Shown: piece by piece, positions 1 through 9,345 of the stretch
Position numbering within the stretch: position 1 is the stretch's first letter
Layout: each line of letters opens with the position of its first letter
Assembly: GCF_000429305.1 (NCBI RefSeq)
Contig: NZ_AUBP01000027.1
Span: 61,176 to 125,175 of the forward strand
Reading direction: 5' to 3'
Length of the DNA stretch: 64,000 nucleotides
Source of the DNA: Desulfovibrio inopinatus DSM 10711
GTDB taxonomy: Bacteria; Desulfobacterota; Desulfovibrionia; Desulfovibrionales; Desulfovibrionaceae
Position numbers and translations under genes: made by a program
Notes under the pieces: model-generated
The model's input: the letters and a program-made list of their open reading frames with translations, nothing else
What the model was told of the DNA's origin: nothing
Database searches by the model: none

Positions 1-46
1 TATTCTTGTACGCAACAATTCCTCTTTCCTTGCATGGAGTATCTCA

Positions 47-1294
47 ATGAATCTATCCGATCTGAAAACCAAATCAATGCCGGAACTTATGGAGCTGGCC
101 AGCGAATTCAATGTTGAAAATCCAAGTGGTATGAGAAAGCAGGAGCTTATCTTTTCCATCTTGCAAAACTGTGCCTCGCAAAATGGCTCCATCTTCGGGG
201 AAGGTGTTTTGGAGATCTTGCCCGATGGATTTGGTTTTCTGCGGTCCCCTATGTACAGCTACATGCCTGGGCCCGATGATATCTATGTTTCGCCGTCCCA
301 AATTCGTCGTTTCGGCTTGCGTAAAGGGGATGTCGTTTCGGGACAGATTCGACCGCCGAAGGAAGGAGAACGCTATTTTGCCTTGTTGCGCGTCAATGAG
401 ATTGGTTTTGCGCCTCCGGAAGCGTCAAAAAATATTGTACTCTTTGACAACCTGACGCCACTCTACCCAGATCGTCGTTTTACGATGGAAAATGGTGACA
501 AGAACTATTCATCTCGCGTCATCGATCTCCTCACTCCCATTGGCTTTGGCCAACGCGGGCTCATAGTTGCCCCACCGCGTACCGGGAAAACAATGCTCTT
601 GCAGACCATCGCCAACTCCATCAATGCCAATCATCCTGAAGTTTTCCTCATTGTCTTACTCATCGACGAACGTCCCGAAGAAGTCACGGATATGGAACGG
701 ACCGTCAGTGCTGAGGTTGTTAGCTCGACCTTTGATGAATCTCCGCAACGCCATGTTCAGGTTGCCGAGATGGTCATTGAGAAAGCCAAGCGTCTTGTTG
801 AAAGAAAACGCGATGTCGTTATCTTGCTTGATTCCATCACGCGCCTTGGTCGGGCTTATAACGCGGTGACCCCTTCGTCGGGTCGTGTGTTGTCCGGCGG
901 GCTTGATGCTAACGCCCTGCAGCGTCCGAAACGCTTTTTTGGTGCAGCCCGGAATATGGAAGCCGGGGGATCTTTAACCATTATTGCGACAGCCCTCATT
1001 GATACAGGGTCCCGTATGGACGAAGTTATCTTTGAAGAGTTCAAGGGAACTGGCAATATGGATCTCTATCTTGATCGCCACCTTGCCGAAAAACGTGTCT
1101 TCCCCGCCATTGATATCAATCGTTCGGGCACACGTAAGGAAGAACTGTTGCTGCCTGACGATGTCCTCAATCGTGTCTGGATATTGCGTAAACTGCTTTC
1201 GCCCATGAATTCCATCGACAGTATGGATTTTCTGCTCGACAAAATGCGCGGTACAAAAAATAATCGCGAATTTCTTGATATCATGAATAAATAA
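47..1294 (+). CDS. rho: Transcription termination factor Rho
   Basis: Rho is the hexameric RNA helicase that loads on nascent RNA and uses ATP to release RNA polymerase. The 415-aa product has the family's normal length and order. A short N-terminal helical domain (about 1-45) is followed by a cold-shock-type RNA-binding domain (about 50-115, with RNP1-like GFGFLR at 61-66) and the RecA-like ATPase. The Walker A motif APPRTGKT lies at 175-182, with a [12 protein letters not shown] stretch and the Q/R-loop region after it. The ATG at 47 begins right at the helical domain. A strong hairpin follows the gene. Confidence 0.98.
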   Translation: MNLSDLKTKSMPELMELASEFNVENPSGMRKQELIFSILQNCASQNGSIFGEGVLEILPDGFGFLRSPMYSYMPGPDDIYVSPSQIRRFGLRKGDVVSGQIRPPKEGERYFALLRVNEIGFAPPEASKNIVLFDNLTPLYPDRRFTMENGDKNYSSRVIDLLTPIGFGQRGLIVAPPRTGKTMLLQTIANSINANHPEVFLIVLLIDERPEEVTDMERTVSAEVVSSTFDESPQRHVQVAEMVIEKAKRLVERKRDVVILLDSITRLGRAYNAVTPSSGRVLSGGLDANALQRPKRFFGAARNMEAGGSLTIIATALIDTGSRMDEVIFEEFKGTGNMDLYLDRHLAEKRVFPAIDINRSGTRKEELLLPDDVLNRVWILRKLLSPMNSIDSMDFLLDKMRGTKNNREFLDIMNK

Positions 1295-1369
1295 TTCCGG
1301 TTTTTTCAGACGGTATACGGTTTTCTCAAAGGATGCGTGTTTGCATGAAGCACGTGTCTTCGTCGGATT

Positions 1370-1414
1370 CTCACGTCAAGGAGCAAGGCCTCTTTCCTTG
1401 ACGTGAGAAATTTT
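1370..1414 (+). terminator. Intrinsic-type terminator after rho
   Basis: Thirteen-base perfect inverted repeat, CTCACGTCAAGGA (1370-1382) and its complement (1395-1407), with a 12-nt loop, followed by AAATTTTG. It lies 75 nt after the rho stop. The T-tract is short. Confidence 0.7.
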
Positions 1415-1550
1415 GTTTGCATTTTGAACTGTTGTCTTTCTTCCTTTCTGTTTTCACCCGCCTGTGTGTTTCGCATAGCGCTTATAGCGTGTTTGTCCTT
1501 TGTCTTTGCCTCCGCTTCCCAAATTCACGGCAAGAGTGTAAAGCGAACTC

Positions 1551-3011
1551 ATGAAAACCATCCGTTGCTTTGCCTCTCTTTACGGGCTTGCGAAATCGGC
1601 CTGTGTACTCGCTCTCGTCGTGTTTCTTGTGGCGACGTTGTCTGTACGAAGTCAGGCTGGATTATTTGATTTTACTATAAAAGATGAGAAAGAACTTGGG
1701 GACAAATTCAATGTGCTTGTTCGGTCTCATCTTCAGCTCGTTGAGGATCCCTATATCATCGACTACGTTCGTGGGATAACTGATCGCATTTTACGGCAAA
1801 TGCCTCCGACGCTGTTTCCTATCAAGGTTGGTGTTGTCGACGATCCATCCATGAATGCATTTGCCGCTCCTGCAGGCTATATGTATGTGTTCACGGGCCT
1901 TATACTTAATCTCGACCATGAGTCTGAGCTCGCCGCTGTCATTAGTCACGAATTGGCGCACGTTTCAGAGCGACACTTGGCGAATCGAATGGAATCGTTT
2001 CAGAAGATTTCCATTGGCGCATTGCTAGGCATGTTAGCTGGGTTGGCTGCGGGTGTTGCTTCGGGAAATTCCGATATCGGGGGGGCTGTTGCTGCCGGCT
2101 CACGTGCTTTGGGTGCCACAGCTATGTTGAAGTACAGTCGAGACGATGAACGCGAAGCCGATAAAGCTGGGTTGACGTTTCTTGTTGATGCCGGTTTTCA
2201 GCCAAACGGTATGCGCGGAGCATTCGAGACTATGCAACGCATGCGATGGTTCAAGGGGACAGGCACAATTCCGACATATTTAAGTACACACCCCGGGCTT
2301 TCCGAGCGTGTTGGATACATTGAAGATCAAATAAAGAAAATGCCAGCCAACATCCAGAATCGGCCGGAAGACGATGTGAACTTCAAGCGCGTCCAGACGT
2401 TAGTTCGGGCACGGTATACTCCTCCGAAATCTGCTTTGTCAGCTTTTAATAAGGCCGGTGATTCGACGTGTCTTGACCGTCTTGGGTTGGCCATTGCGCT
2501 TTCCAGACAAAACAACAAAAGTCCCGCCGGACCTGTATTTGAAAAGGCATTAGCCTGTGGAGGGAGCGACCCTCTGTTTTTACGCGAAGCAGGATTTTAT
2601 TATCAGTCGATGCGGCAATTCGACAAAGCAGAAGGGTACTTGTCCAGAGCCGTATTGGATAATCCTCAAGATAGCCTGGCTCTTTTTGAGTATGCTCGTT
2701 TACTTTCTCAGCAACGGAAGGATGCTGATGCTATTGGTGTCATGAAAAAAGTCGTCGCGCTTGTTCCTGACAATCCTGATGTGCGTCAGGGGTATGGCCA
2801 GATACTGGGCAGTGCCGGCGAGATGTTCGGCGCGCAGCTTCAATTCGCCTATGCAGCGATGTATCGCGGGGACAAAAGAAAGACCGAGTATTTCATGGAA
2901 CGCGCAGAAAAAGCCCAAGGACATAATCCTGAAAATAGTCGGGCATTGAAGCGTTTTAAAGAAGAGTACGAGAAACGTCGTGAAATATGGAAGGAACTCA
3001 AAATGGACTAG
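1551..3011 (+). CDS. Periplasmic M48-family zinc metalloprotease with TPR repeats (BepA/YfgC-like)
   Basis: Predicted exported protease of 486 aa, like BepA, which degrades or chaperones misassembled outer-membrane proteins. A hydrophobic signal segment spans about 13-37. The zinc motif HELAH lies at 133-137, and a later DDEREADKAG stretch supplies the third Glu ligand. Residues about 150-190 are Gly/Ala-rich and hydrophobic, as in M48 proteins. From about 305 to 470 there are several 34-residue TPR-like helical repeats, the layout seen in BepA. It is a single gene downstream of rho. Family assignment is firm; the BepA role is inferred from architecture. Confidence 0.9.
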   Translation: MKTIRCFASLYGLAKSACVLALVVFLVATLSVRSQAGLFDFTIKDEKELGDKFNVLVRSHLQLVEDPYIIDYVRGITDRILRQMPPTLFPIKVGVVDDPSMNAFAAPAGYMYVFTGLILNLDHESELAAVISHELAHVSERHLANRMESFQKISIGALLGMLAGLAAGVASGNSDIGGAVAAGSRALGATAMLKYSRDDEREADKAGLTFLVDAGFQPNGMRGAFETMQRMRWFKGTGTIPTYLSTHPGLSERVGYIEDQIKKMPANIQNRPEDDVNFKRVQTLVRARYTPPKSALSAFNKAGDSTCLDRLGLAIALSRQNNKSPAGPVFEKALACGGSDPLFLREAGFYYQSMRQFDKAEGYLSRAVLDNPQDSLALFEYARLLSQQRKDADAIGVMKKVVALVPDNPDVRQGYGQILGSAGEMFGAQLQFAYAAMYRGDKRKTEYFMERAEKAQGHNPENSRALKRFKEEYEKRREIWKELKMD

Positions 3012-3133
3012 CGCCGTTTTCTTGTGACCTTATCTCCTGCTCATGCGAAAAGACAGGCGTATGTCTTTAGATACACTTTTCGGTCAAAGATATGCGCTTG
3101 CTTGTTCTCAATTCCCCGGTGAGCGCGTAAGTC

Positions 3134-4117
3134 TTAGAAGCTACAGCTTCCCGGAGTGTGAATATTGATCCGGTCCCGCCCCATGGATTTCGCTTGATAC
3201 AAAGCTTGGTCTGAGGAACTGAGCAACGTTTTGGAATCAATGCTGTCGTCAGGAGTATGGCCGGCGATGCCAATACTCACAGTGACAACGTCGCTGACGT
3301 CGGAAGCCGAGTGCTCTATGTGAAGAGCGCCAACATTGTTTCGAATTGCTTCGGCAATGGTGACGGCTCCAGTCGGAGAGGTATCGGGGAGGATAACGAC
3401 AAACTCTTCTCCACCATAACGAGCGATAAAATCACCTGGACGGCGTATTGAGGACTGAATGGCCTGGGCAACTTGTTTTAGACACGTGTCACCCTCAAGG
3501 TGACCATAGGTATCGTTGTAGCGCTTGAAGAAATCAATATCGATCATCATGACCGATAAGGGCTTTTTTTCCCTTTTAGAGCGGCGCCATTCCCGACCGT
3601 ACGTATCTTCAAAACTGCGACGATTCGCGACGTTGGTCAACCCGTCGAGGTTAGAAAGTTCATGGAGTCGGCGCGTCAAATTTTCGAGTTGACGCTCACG
3701 GGCTTTGCGTTGATCCATTTCTTGCTTCAGTTTGAGAACGGAGCCGACCCGCGCACGGAGCTCTATTTTGCTGACAGGTTTATTAATGTAATCAATTGCC
3801 CCGGCTTCAAAGGCGCGTTCAAGACTATCTTCTTCATCTTTGACCGTTACCATAATGATCGGCACATCTCGAAGTTGTGGATCATTTTTAATGGCTCTTG
3901 TGGCTTCAATGCCATTGAGTCCCGGCATGACGATATCCATAAGAATTAAGTCTATCGGCGGTTGTGTCTCTGGCGACTCCTTCTTCGCTAGGTGAAGAAA
4001 TTCAAGAGCTTCAGTTGCTGCATTGGTCCGGACAAGGTCATGATATCCAGCTCCATGGAGAATGGTTTCCAGCAGCATGAGCGACGTTTCGGAATCATCG
4101 ACCAAGAGAATTTTCAT
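3134..4117 (-). CDS. Response regulator diguanylate cyclase (REC-GGDEF)
   Basis: Makes cyclic-di-GMP from two GTP under control of phosphorylation. The 327-aa protein has an N-terminal receiver domain (about 1-120, acidic pocket D7-D8, phospho-acceptor D61 in LMDIVMPG, K113 in the NKP motif). A coiled linker (about 130-155) leads to a GGDEF domain. The active-site motif is GGEEF at 235-239. The inhibitory I-site RPGD sits at 226-229, exactly five residues upstream, so product feedback is expected. It probably shares a transcript with the small exported protein 51 nt upstream. No cognate histidine kinase is adjacent. Confidence 0.95.
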   Translation of the reverse strand: MKILLVDDSETSLMLLETILHGAGYHDLVRTNAATEALEFLHLAKKESPETQPPIDLILMDIVMPGLNGIEATRAIKNDPQLRDVPIIMVTVKDEEDSLERAFEAGAIDYINKPVSKIELRARVGSVLKLKQEMDQRKARERQLENLTRRLHELSNLDGLTNVANRRSFEDTYGREWRRSKREKKPLSVMMIDIDFFKRYNDTYGHLEGDTCLKQVAQAIQSSIRRPGDFIARYGGEEFVVILPDTSPTGAVTIAEAIRNNVGALHIEHSASDVSDVVTVSIGIAGHTPDDSIDSKTLLSSSDQALYQAKSMGRDRINIHTPGSCSF

Positions 4118-4168
4118 GACGGACTCTCGCTCTCTGACACGGGGTTGAATACTAGCGTCATAGAGAAA

Positions 4169-4528
4169 CTATTGTGCTCCAGAAGGTGTTGGCTCGACGG
4201 GCAGGGGCGTCGGCGTGCCGGACATATCTTGTAATATTTCAAATTTGGTGATTTTGATTTGTTTGACGTTGTCACCGCTTCCCGTTTCCGTAAAGGATTC
4301 ATCGATTGTTGCGGTGATTTGGACTTCGATCCCCAGAACGTCAGCAGGATCTTGCACTGACGCAACAGGAATATAGATTGTATTCGGATGTTGGTTGGAT
4401 TTGAATTGAACCATGCCTTCGTGTTGCTTGAATACGCCTGTCATTGTGAGAGCCTTTTGAGCAAAACTTGTCACTGAAACAAAAAGCAAGGTGATAGCGA
4501 TAAACATGGCAAGAATGAACGATTTCAT
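4169..4528 (-). CDS. Small exported protein of unknown function
   Basis: A 119-aa protein with a clear Sec signal peptide (basic MK start, hydrophobic 4-20, likely cut after SFA near 23). The short mature part looks beta-rich, and the tail is Pro/Thr-rich (TPTPLPVEPTP). I do not recognise a named family; periplasmic BOF/OB-like proteins of this size look similar. It lies 51 nt upstream of the diguanylate cyclase on the same strand, so the two may be co-transcribed. Location in the periplasm is well supported; function is not. Confidence 0.7.
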   Translation of the reverse strand: MKSFILAMFIAITLLFVSVTSFAQKALTMTGVFKQHEGMVQFKSNQHPNTIYIPVASVQDPADVLGIEVQITATIDESFTETGSGDNVKQIKITKFEILQDMSGTPTPLPVEPTPSGAQ

Positions 4529-4618
4529 AGTATTCCTGTCTATATTAAAGTGATTGTTTTAAGGCACAATATTTATTTCACGGCAGACACAGTACTGTCA
4601 ATTCCTATACTGATGTTA

Positions 4619-5095
4619 TCACCCGATGTGAGAATTAAGTGTGCCTAATTGGCGGAGTGACTCATATAGAATAATAGAGGCTGCATTCGCGAGGTTGAGG
4701 CTACGGACTTCGCCAAAGATTGGGATTGCAATACATTGTGTCGGATCGGTGAGGAACGATTCCGGGAGCCCTTTGGATTCAGCGCCGAAAAGAAGCGCAT
4801 CATTTTCCTGATAGGCGAATTTATGGTAAGGAACGGCGCCATGGCCACGATGCTGTGACGTTGTCGCAACAAAGCGTAAATGCGCATTGGCTTTGGCAAA
4901 TGCAGAAAAATCGGGCCAGACCGAAAGATTGACATGGGGCCAATAATCGAGGCCGGCTCTTTTTAAATATTTATCTTCCAGCTTGAAACCGAGTGGTTCA
5001 ATAAGGTGTAAGGGAATGCGAGTTGCAGCGCATAAGCGAGCGATGCTGCCTGTATTAGGAGGAATTTCAGGCTCGTACAAAACGATACATGGCAT
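4619..5095 (-). CDS. trmL: tRNA (cytidine/uridine-34-2'-O)-methyltransferase, SPOUT family
   Basis: TrmL methylates the ribose of the wobble base in certain tRNA-Leu species, using S-adenosylmethionine. The reading frame stays open far upstream through the tRNA gene. I chose ATG 5095 because translation then starts MPCIVLYEPEIPPNTGSIAR, the exact family N-terminus, and gives the usual size of 158 aa. The SPOUT knot motifs are visible near the C-terminus: LLFGAESKGLP, then IPIFGEVRSLNLANA, which bind the methyl donor. It lies about 100 nt downstream of the tRNA-Val terminator on the same strand. Confidence 0.92.
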   Translation of the reverse strand: MPCIVLYEPEIPPNTGSIARLCAATRIPLHLIEPLGFKLEDKYLKRAGLDYWPHVNLSVWPDFSAFAKANAHLRFVATTSQHRGHGAVPYHKFAYQENDALLFGAESKGLPESFLTDPTQCIAIPIFGEVRSLNLANAASIILYESLRQLGTLNSHIG

Positions 5096-5160
5096 GGGAA
5101 AACATCCGTTGTTGCTTGACTTTGTTTCTTCTTGAAGCGAAAAGCACGGCCAACGGGGAA

Positions 5161-5186
5161 AAGAAAAAGCCCCGTTGCCGGGGCTT
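5161..5186 (-). terminator. Terminator of the tRNA-Val gene
   Basis: On the minus strand, AAGCCCCG-GCAA-CGGGGCTT is followed by TTTCTT, directly downstream of the tRNA. Eight base pairs and a tetraloop make it a typical intrinsic terminator. Confidence 0.85.
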
Positions 5187-5196
5187 GATGTTTCGG

Positions 5197-5272
<76 letters not shown>

Positions 5273-5353
5273 ATTTGTCAATTTGCCTGAAACCATCGGG
5301 ATTGGCAAGCCTTTTTTGTGCATGTCCCGAAAAAAATGAACTAAAGGAGCATC

Positions 5354-6376
5354 ATGCGACTTCTTGTCACCGGTGGCTGCGGATTTATCGGAGCCAACTA
5401 TATCCATCTCGTGATGCGGGAACAGCCTGAAGACGTCATCGTCAACCTCGATAAGCTCACTTATGCCGGCAATCCTGAAAATATGGTCGACATAGAGCGG
5501 GAATTTGGAGGGGAACGCTATTTTTTCGTACAGGGCGATATTGGGAACGTCGAGCTCGTTTCGCATATTCTTCGGACACACAAGATTGATGCTGTGGTGA
5601 ACTTTGCAGCTGAATCCCATGTTGACCGCTCAATAGACGATTGTTCTCCATTTATTGAGACGAATGTCGTTGGTACAAAAAACCTTCTTGAGGCGAGCCG
5701 GAAATACGGTGTTGACCGATTTGTCCATGTTTCGACAGATGAAGTTTATGGAACGCTTGGAGAAGACGGGCAATTCAGCGAAGAAAGCCCGCTTGCTCCC
5801 AACAGTCCGTATTCTGCTTCCAAGGCTTCCTCTGATATGTTGTGTCGGGCATTTTTTGAGACGCATGATTTCCCTGTTGTCATCACACGGTGCTCCAATA
5901 ACTACGGTCCGTATCAGTTTCCGGAAAAACTTATTCCTTTGATGTACTCCAAAGCCAAGGGCGGTGAATCTTTACCTGTCTATGGAGACGGCCAAAACGT
6001 ACGCGACTGGATTTATGTTGCCGACCATTGTCGAGGTGTCGATTTGGCATTGCGCAAGGGACGCCTCGGTGCCGTGTATAACTTTGGCGGCGCAGCGGAA
6101 ATGAAGAATATTGATGTCGTGAAAACAATTCTTTCTGCCCTCGGAAAATCTGAAGATCTCATTACATACGTGAAAGATCGTCCTGGACATGATCGACGGT
6201 ATGCCATGAATTTTGACCTTGCAGCCAAGGAACTTGGTTTTGCACCGAGTCTGAATTTTGCTGCAGGTATTCAAGAAACGATCGACTGGTATGAGCAAAA
6301 TAGTGCATGGCTTGAGGGAGTAGAAAGCGGTGCATATCGCTCGTTCATGAACCGTTGGTACGGAGAACGATCATGA
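5354..6376 (+). CDS. rfbB: dTDP-glucose 4,6-dehydratase
   Basis: Second step of dTDP-L-rhamnose synthesis: dTDP-glucose to the 4-keto-6-deoxy sugar, with bound NAD. The 340-aa extended short-chain dehydrogenase carries the Rossmann motif GGCGFIG (7-13). HVSTDEVYG and YSASKASSD supply the catalytic Thr/Asp/Glu and Tyr/Lys, and TRCSNNYGPYQ is diagnostic of RmlB. A good ribosome site (AAAGGAG) precedes ATG 5354. Its stop overlaps the rfbD start (ATGA), so the pair is translationally coupled. The nucleotidyltransferase (rfbA) and epimerase (rfbC) are not in this window. Confidence 0.97.
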   Translation: MRLLVTGGCGFIGANYIHLVMREQPEDVIVNLDKLTYAGNPENMVDIEREFGGERYFFVQGDIGNVELVSHILRTHKIDAVVNFAAESHVDRSIDDCSPFIETNVVGTKNLLEASRKYGVDRFVHVSTDEVYGTLGEDGQFSEESPLAPNSPYSASKASSDMLCRAFFETHDFPVVITRCSNNYGPYQFPEKLIPLMYSKAKGGESLPVYGDGQNVRDWIYVADHCRGVDLALRKGRLGAVYNFGGAAEMKNIDVVKTILSALGKSEDLITYVKDRPGHDRRYAMNFDLAAKELGFAPSLNFAAGIQETIDWYEQNSAWLEGVESGAYRSFMNRWYGERS

Positions 6377-7233
6377 TTCCGGGGAGGGTCGTTGTTCTTG
6401 GCGGCAAGCGCGGCTTGCTCGGTATGCCGTTGACCCGAACACTTACAGAGGCCGGGTACGAGGTTGTTCCTACAGGGCGAGATACCCTCGATGTGTTTGA
6501 CGAGTCGGCTGTCGCTCGACTTTTGAATGATTTCAAGCCGGACTATGTTTTCAATACGATAGCCTATACAGCCGTTGACCAAGCCGAAGATGAACCGGTG
6601 GAAGCAGCAAAGCTCAATAAGACACTCCCTCGTTTACTTGGTCAAATATGTCTGGATCACGGGAGTTGCCTTGTTCATTACAGCACGGACTTTGTTTTTG
6701 ATGGAACAAAGACCGAACCCTATGTTGAGACCGATCCTGTTAACCCGCAATCCGTGTACGGAAAGACCAAGCTCGAAGGGGAGTTGGCCCTGGCCGATAT
6801 GGGGATGGAGCATTTTTTATGTTTGCGCACCGCGTGGTTGTTCGGACCGGGAAAAATCAACTTTGTGGAAAAAATTCTTGGTTATGCAAGGGAGCGTGAT
6901 GTTTTGCGTATCGTGCATGACCAGGTGGGGTCACCGACATCCACCATTGATCTCTCCTCTATGAGCTTGGCTTTGATCAAAGCGAATGCTCGTGGATTGT
7001 TTCATACAGTTGGAGGTGGCAAGGCGAGTTGGTGTGAACTCACCAGTGAGGCTGTAGCGGCAGCCGGCGTCAACTGTCGTGTTGAACCAATTATGTCAGA
7101 TGAATTTCCACAAAAAGCGAAACGCCCAGCGTACTCCGTCCTTTCCACGCAAAAATTGACCGAGGTGACCGGGTTCACCCCAAGACCCTGGGTACAGTCC
7201 TTGCGGGAGTATGTTTACGGTTTCCTCGCATAA
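6373..7233 (+). CDS. rfbD: dTDP-4-dehydrorhamnose reductase
   Basis: Last step of dTDP-L-rhamnose synthesis, NAD(P)H-dependent reduction of the 4-keto group. The start chosen is ATG 6373, which overlaps the rfbB stop as ATGA and has GGAG upstream; a longer reading frame exists but would intrude into rfbB. The 286-aa product has an N-terminal nucleotide-binding segment (VVVLGGKRGLLG) and AYTAVDQAEDEP. These are followed by HYSTDFVFDG and the YGKTKLEGE active-site Tyr-x3-Lys, all RmlD signatures. A strong terminator ends the two-gene unit. Confidence 0.95.
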   Translation: MIPGRVVVLGGKRGLLGMPLTRTLTEAGYEVVPTGRDTLDVFDESAVARLLNDFKPDYVFNTIAYTAVDQAEDEPVEAAKLNKTLPRLLGQICLDHGSCLVHYSTDFVFDGTKTEPYVETDPVNPQSVYGKTKLEGELALADMGMEHFLCLRTAWLFGPGKINFVEKILGYARERDVLRIVHDQVGSPTSTIDLSSMSLALIKANARGLFHTVGGGKASWCELTSEAVAAAGVNCRVEPIMSDEFPQKAKRPAYSVLSTQKLTEVTGFTPRPWVQSLREYVYGFLA

Positions 7234-7263
7234 CCCTTCTCCAACATTACAGAATACGCAAAG

Positions 7264-7294
7264 AAAGCATCCGGTCAGTCGGATGCTTTTTTTT
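7264..7294 (+). terminator. Terminator after rfbBD
   Basis: AAAGCATCCG-GTCAGT-CGGATGCTTT followed by five more T. The 10-bp stem is 30 nt after the rfbD stop. It separates the rhamnose genes from the heat-shock operon. Confidence 0.92.
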
Positions 7295-7447
7295 ATGCGT
7301 TGAACCAACCAGACGGCATATTTCGAAGAGGGAGTGGATCCAGTGATATCATTTTCTTTTAATGAATTTTCATCGACTTATGGGCGCTCATTTATTTGTC
7401 CAACAATTGAGCCGGGTTGACAGGGGGCACAACCGTTGTTACCTCCT

Positions 7448-7474
7448 TTGGCACTCAAAGAGGAAGAGTGCTAA
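7448..7474 (+). promoter_or_regulatory. CIRCE operator for HrcA
   Basis: TTGGCACTC-N9-GAGTGCTAA matches the CIRCE inverted repeat (TTAGCACTC-N9-GAGTGCTAA) at all but one position. It ends 13 nt before the chosen hrcA start, so HrcA should repress its own operon. A TTGACA box at 7417-7422 upstream is a plausible -35; the matching -10 is weak. Confidence 0.93.
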
Positions 7475-7487
7475 GAGAGGTGGAAGC

Positions 7488-8519
7488 ATGACTCTGACGG
7501 AGCGGGAACTTATTGTTTTACATTCGATCGTCGATACATATATCGCCGATGCCCAGCCCGTGGGGTCGCGTACTGTGGCCAAGACCTGTCCGCTCAAGCT
7601 GTCAGCCGCCAGTATACGAAATATCATGGCGGATTTGACAGATAAGGATTATTTGGCCCAACCGCATACGTCGGCCGGTCGTGTACCGACAGCACGTGCT
7701 TTTCGTTTATATCTCGATGAGATCATGAAGCAACGCCCGCTCTCCAATTTGGAGAAAGAGCGTATCATGATTGCGCTTGGGAAGGCTGGTCTGGAAATCG
7801 GCGATATTTTACGCCAAGCATCACGGGTATTGTCGGATACGTCACTGCAGGTTGGAATGGTGATTGCGCCGCGCCACACGAATATTCGGTGGCGTCGAAT
7901 TGAGTTCGAACTCATCAAGCCGGGCTTGATTGTGGTGATGCTCATTTTGCAAGGGGGCATCGTTAAAAAACAGGTTATTGCCGTCGAGAAGGATATTACA
8001 TCCAATGACTTAGTGAAGTTCGGCAACTACTTGAATTATCTTTTCCAGAATATGACGGTGGCAGAAGCGCGAGGGCGCATTGTCGCAGAGCTCAATGGAG
8101 CCAAAAGGGAACTGGACCGACTGTGTCACAAAGCATTGACGTTGGCGCTCTTGACATTCGAGGAAGACGAAGAGCCTGAAGTCTACGTTGAGGGCCGAGC
8201 CAATATTCTCGCGCAGCCTGAATTCTCCGACGCGACAGCGATGCGAGAATTGCTCTGTATTTTGGAAGAACATAATACTTTATTGCAGATTCTTGATACG
8301 ACCGTACGAGAGTACAAGACTGCTGTTGTCATTGGTGAAGAAAGTCATCTTGATGAATTCAGTGTACTCGGTATCATTGCCGCGCCGTATGGGCCGGAAT
8401 CGGCTCCATTAGGCACTGTTGGGCTCATTGGTCCTGTTCGTATGGACTATTGCCGTTTGGTTCCTATGGTACATTACACGGCAAGGACGTTAACCCAACT
8501 GTTGACAAAACACTTTTGA
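7488..8519 (+). CDS. hrcA: Heat-inducible transcription repressor HrcA
   Basis: HrcA binds CIRCE and represses chaperone genes until heat or unfolded protein inactivates it. The frame is open further upstream, but ATG 7488 lies just after the CIRCE element, has GAGAGGTGG as ribosome site, and starts MTLTERELIVLHSIV as in the family; this gives 343 aa. An N-terminal winged helix (about 1-75) carries AASIRNIMADL and PHTSAGRVPT, both HrcA hallmarks. A GAF-like domain follows. It is the first gene of hrcA-grpE-dnaK. Confidence 0.96.
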   Translation: MTLTERELIVLHSIVDTYIADAQPVGSRTVAKTCPLKLSAASIRNIMADLTDKDYLAQPHTSAGRVPTARAFRLYLDEIMKQRPLSNLEKERIMIALGKAGLEIGDILRQASRVLSDTSLQVGMVIAPRHTNIRWRRIEFELIKPGLIVVMLILQGGIVKKQVIAVEKDITSNDLVKFGNYLNYLFQNMTVAEARGRIVAELNGAKRELDRLCHKALTLALLTFEEDEEPEVYVEGRANILAQPEFSDATAMRELLCILEEHNTLLQILDTTVREYKTAVVIGEESHLDEFSVLGIIAAPYGPESAPLGTVGLIGPVRMDYCRLVPMVHYTARTLTQLLTKHF

Positions 8520-8662
8520 GTTCAAAAAGAATTGTGACGCCTTGTCCATGACAGAAAGAATGATTCGTTTGGGCAGAATGGCTTTCAACAACGTAAAAAA
8601 ACGGATATGTCGGAATGAGCATTCCACAAATCCGTTATTTCCTATGTGAAGGAGAACCATAC

Positions 8663-9208
8663 ATGGTAGATGCAGACAAGGAAACCGTCCGTGAAGAGCT
8701 TTCGAAGGACGTTCCCGAGTCCGAAGACCAGGTGGAGATTTCCATGTCTCCCGAGGAAGAGATTGAAACGTTGCGGGAACAGCTCAAGGTCGAAAGCGAA
8801 CGCAGGTTGCGTGCCATGGCGGACGCTGAGAACCTCAAGCGTCGCTTGACGCGGGAGAAGGAAGAGTTTGTCAAATATGCTGCAGAAACAGTGTTGCGCG
8901 ACATTTTACCCGCTCTCGACAATCTTGATCTGGCGCTGACCCATGGTCGCGGCAACGAAGCATGTAAAGATTTCGTCATGGGCGTGGAGATGACGCGCAA
9001 AGCATTGATGGATGCGCTCAAAGGGCATGGTGTTGCCGAATTCGGCGAAATTGGTGAGGCCTTCGACCCCGCCTTTCACGAGGCTTTGGGACTCATGGCG
9101 CGTCCTGACCTGGATCAGGATTGTGTGGCTGAAGTCGTGCAGAAAGGATTTCGTTTGCACGACCGGTTACTGCGCGCTGCGAAGGTGATGGTCAACAAAA
9201 CATCATAA
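8663..9208 (+). CDS. grpE: Nucleotide exchange factor GrpE
   Basis: GrpE releases ADP from DnaK in the chaperone cycle. ATG 8663 is preferred to an upstream in-frame start because it has AAGGAG eight bases before it and leaves the usual acidic, disordered N-terminus (MVDADKETVREELS...). The product is 181 aa. A long coiled coil spans about 35-85 (ERRLRAMADAENLKRRL is the classic signature). The C-terminal beta domain carries GEAFDPAFHEAL and the GFRLHDRLLRAAKVMV end. It lies between hrcA and dnaK in the CIRCE operon. Confidence 0.96.
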   Translation: MVDADKETVREELSKDVPESEDQVEISMSPEEEIETLREQLKVESERRLRAMADAENLKRRLTREKEEFVKYAAETVLRDILPALDNLDLALTHGRGNEACKDFVMGVEMTRKALMDALKGHGVAEFGEIGEAFDPAFHEALGLMARPDLDQDCVAEVVQKGFRLHDRLLRAAKVMVNKTS

Positions 9209-9223
9209 AAAAAATCAGATGTG

Positions 9224-9246
9224 CCCCTTTACAATCCGGAAAGGGG
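9224..9246 (+). promoter_or_regulatory. Small hairpin in the grpE-dnaK spacer
   Basis: CCCCTTT-ACAATCCGG-AAAGGGG, a perfect 7-bp stem in the 137-nt leader between grpE and dnaK. It has no T-tract, so it may be an mRNA processing or stability hairpin rather than a terminator. Function is inferred only. Confidence 0.35.
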
Positions 9247-9345
9247 AATTAAAATGCTGGTTTGTGTGAGCGCATTCCCGCAGAGCGATGGCATGCGCCT
9301 GCGGCATCCATTATACATTTTCGATTTTGAGGAGGATAAATACAT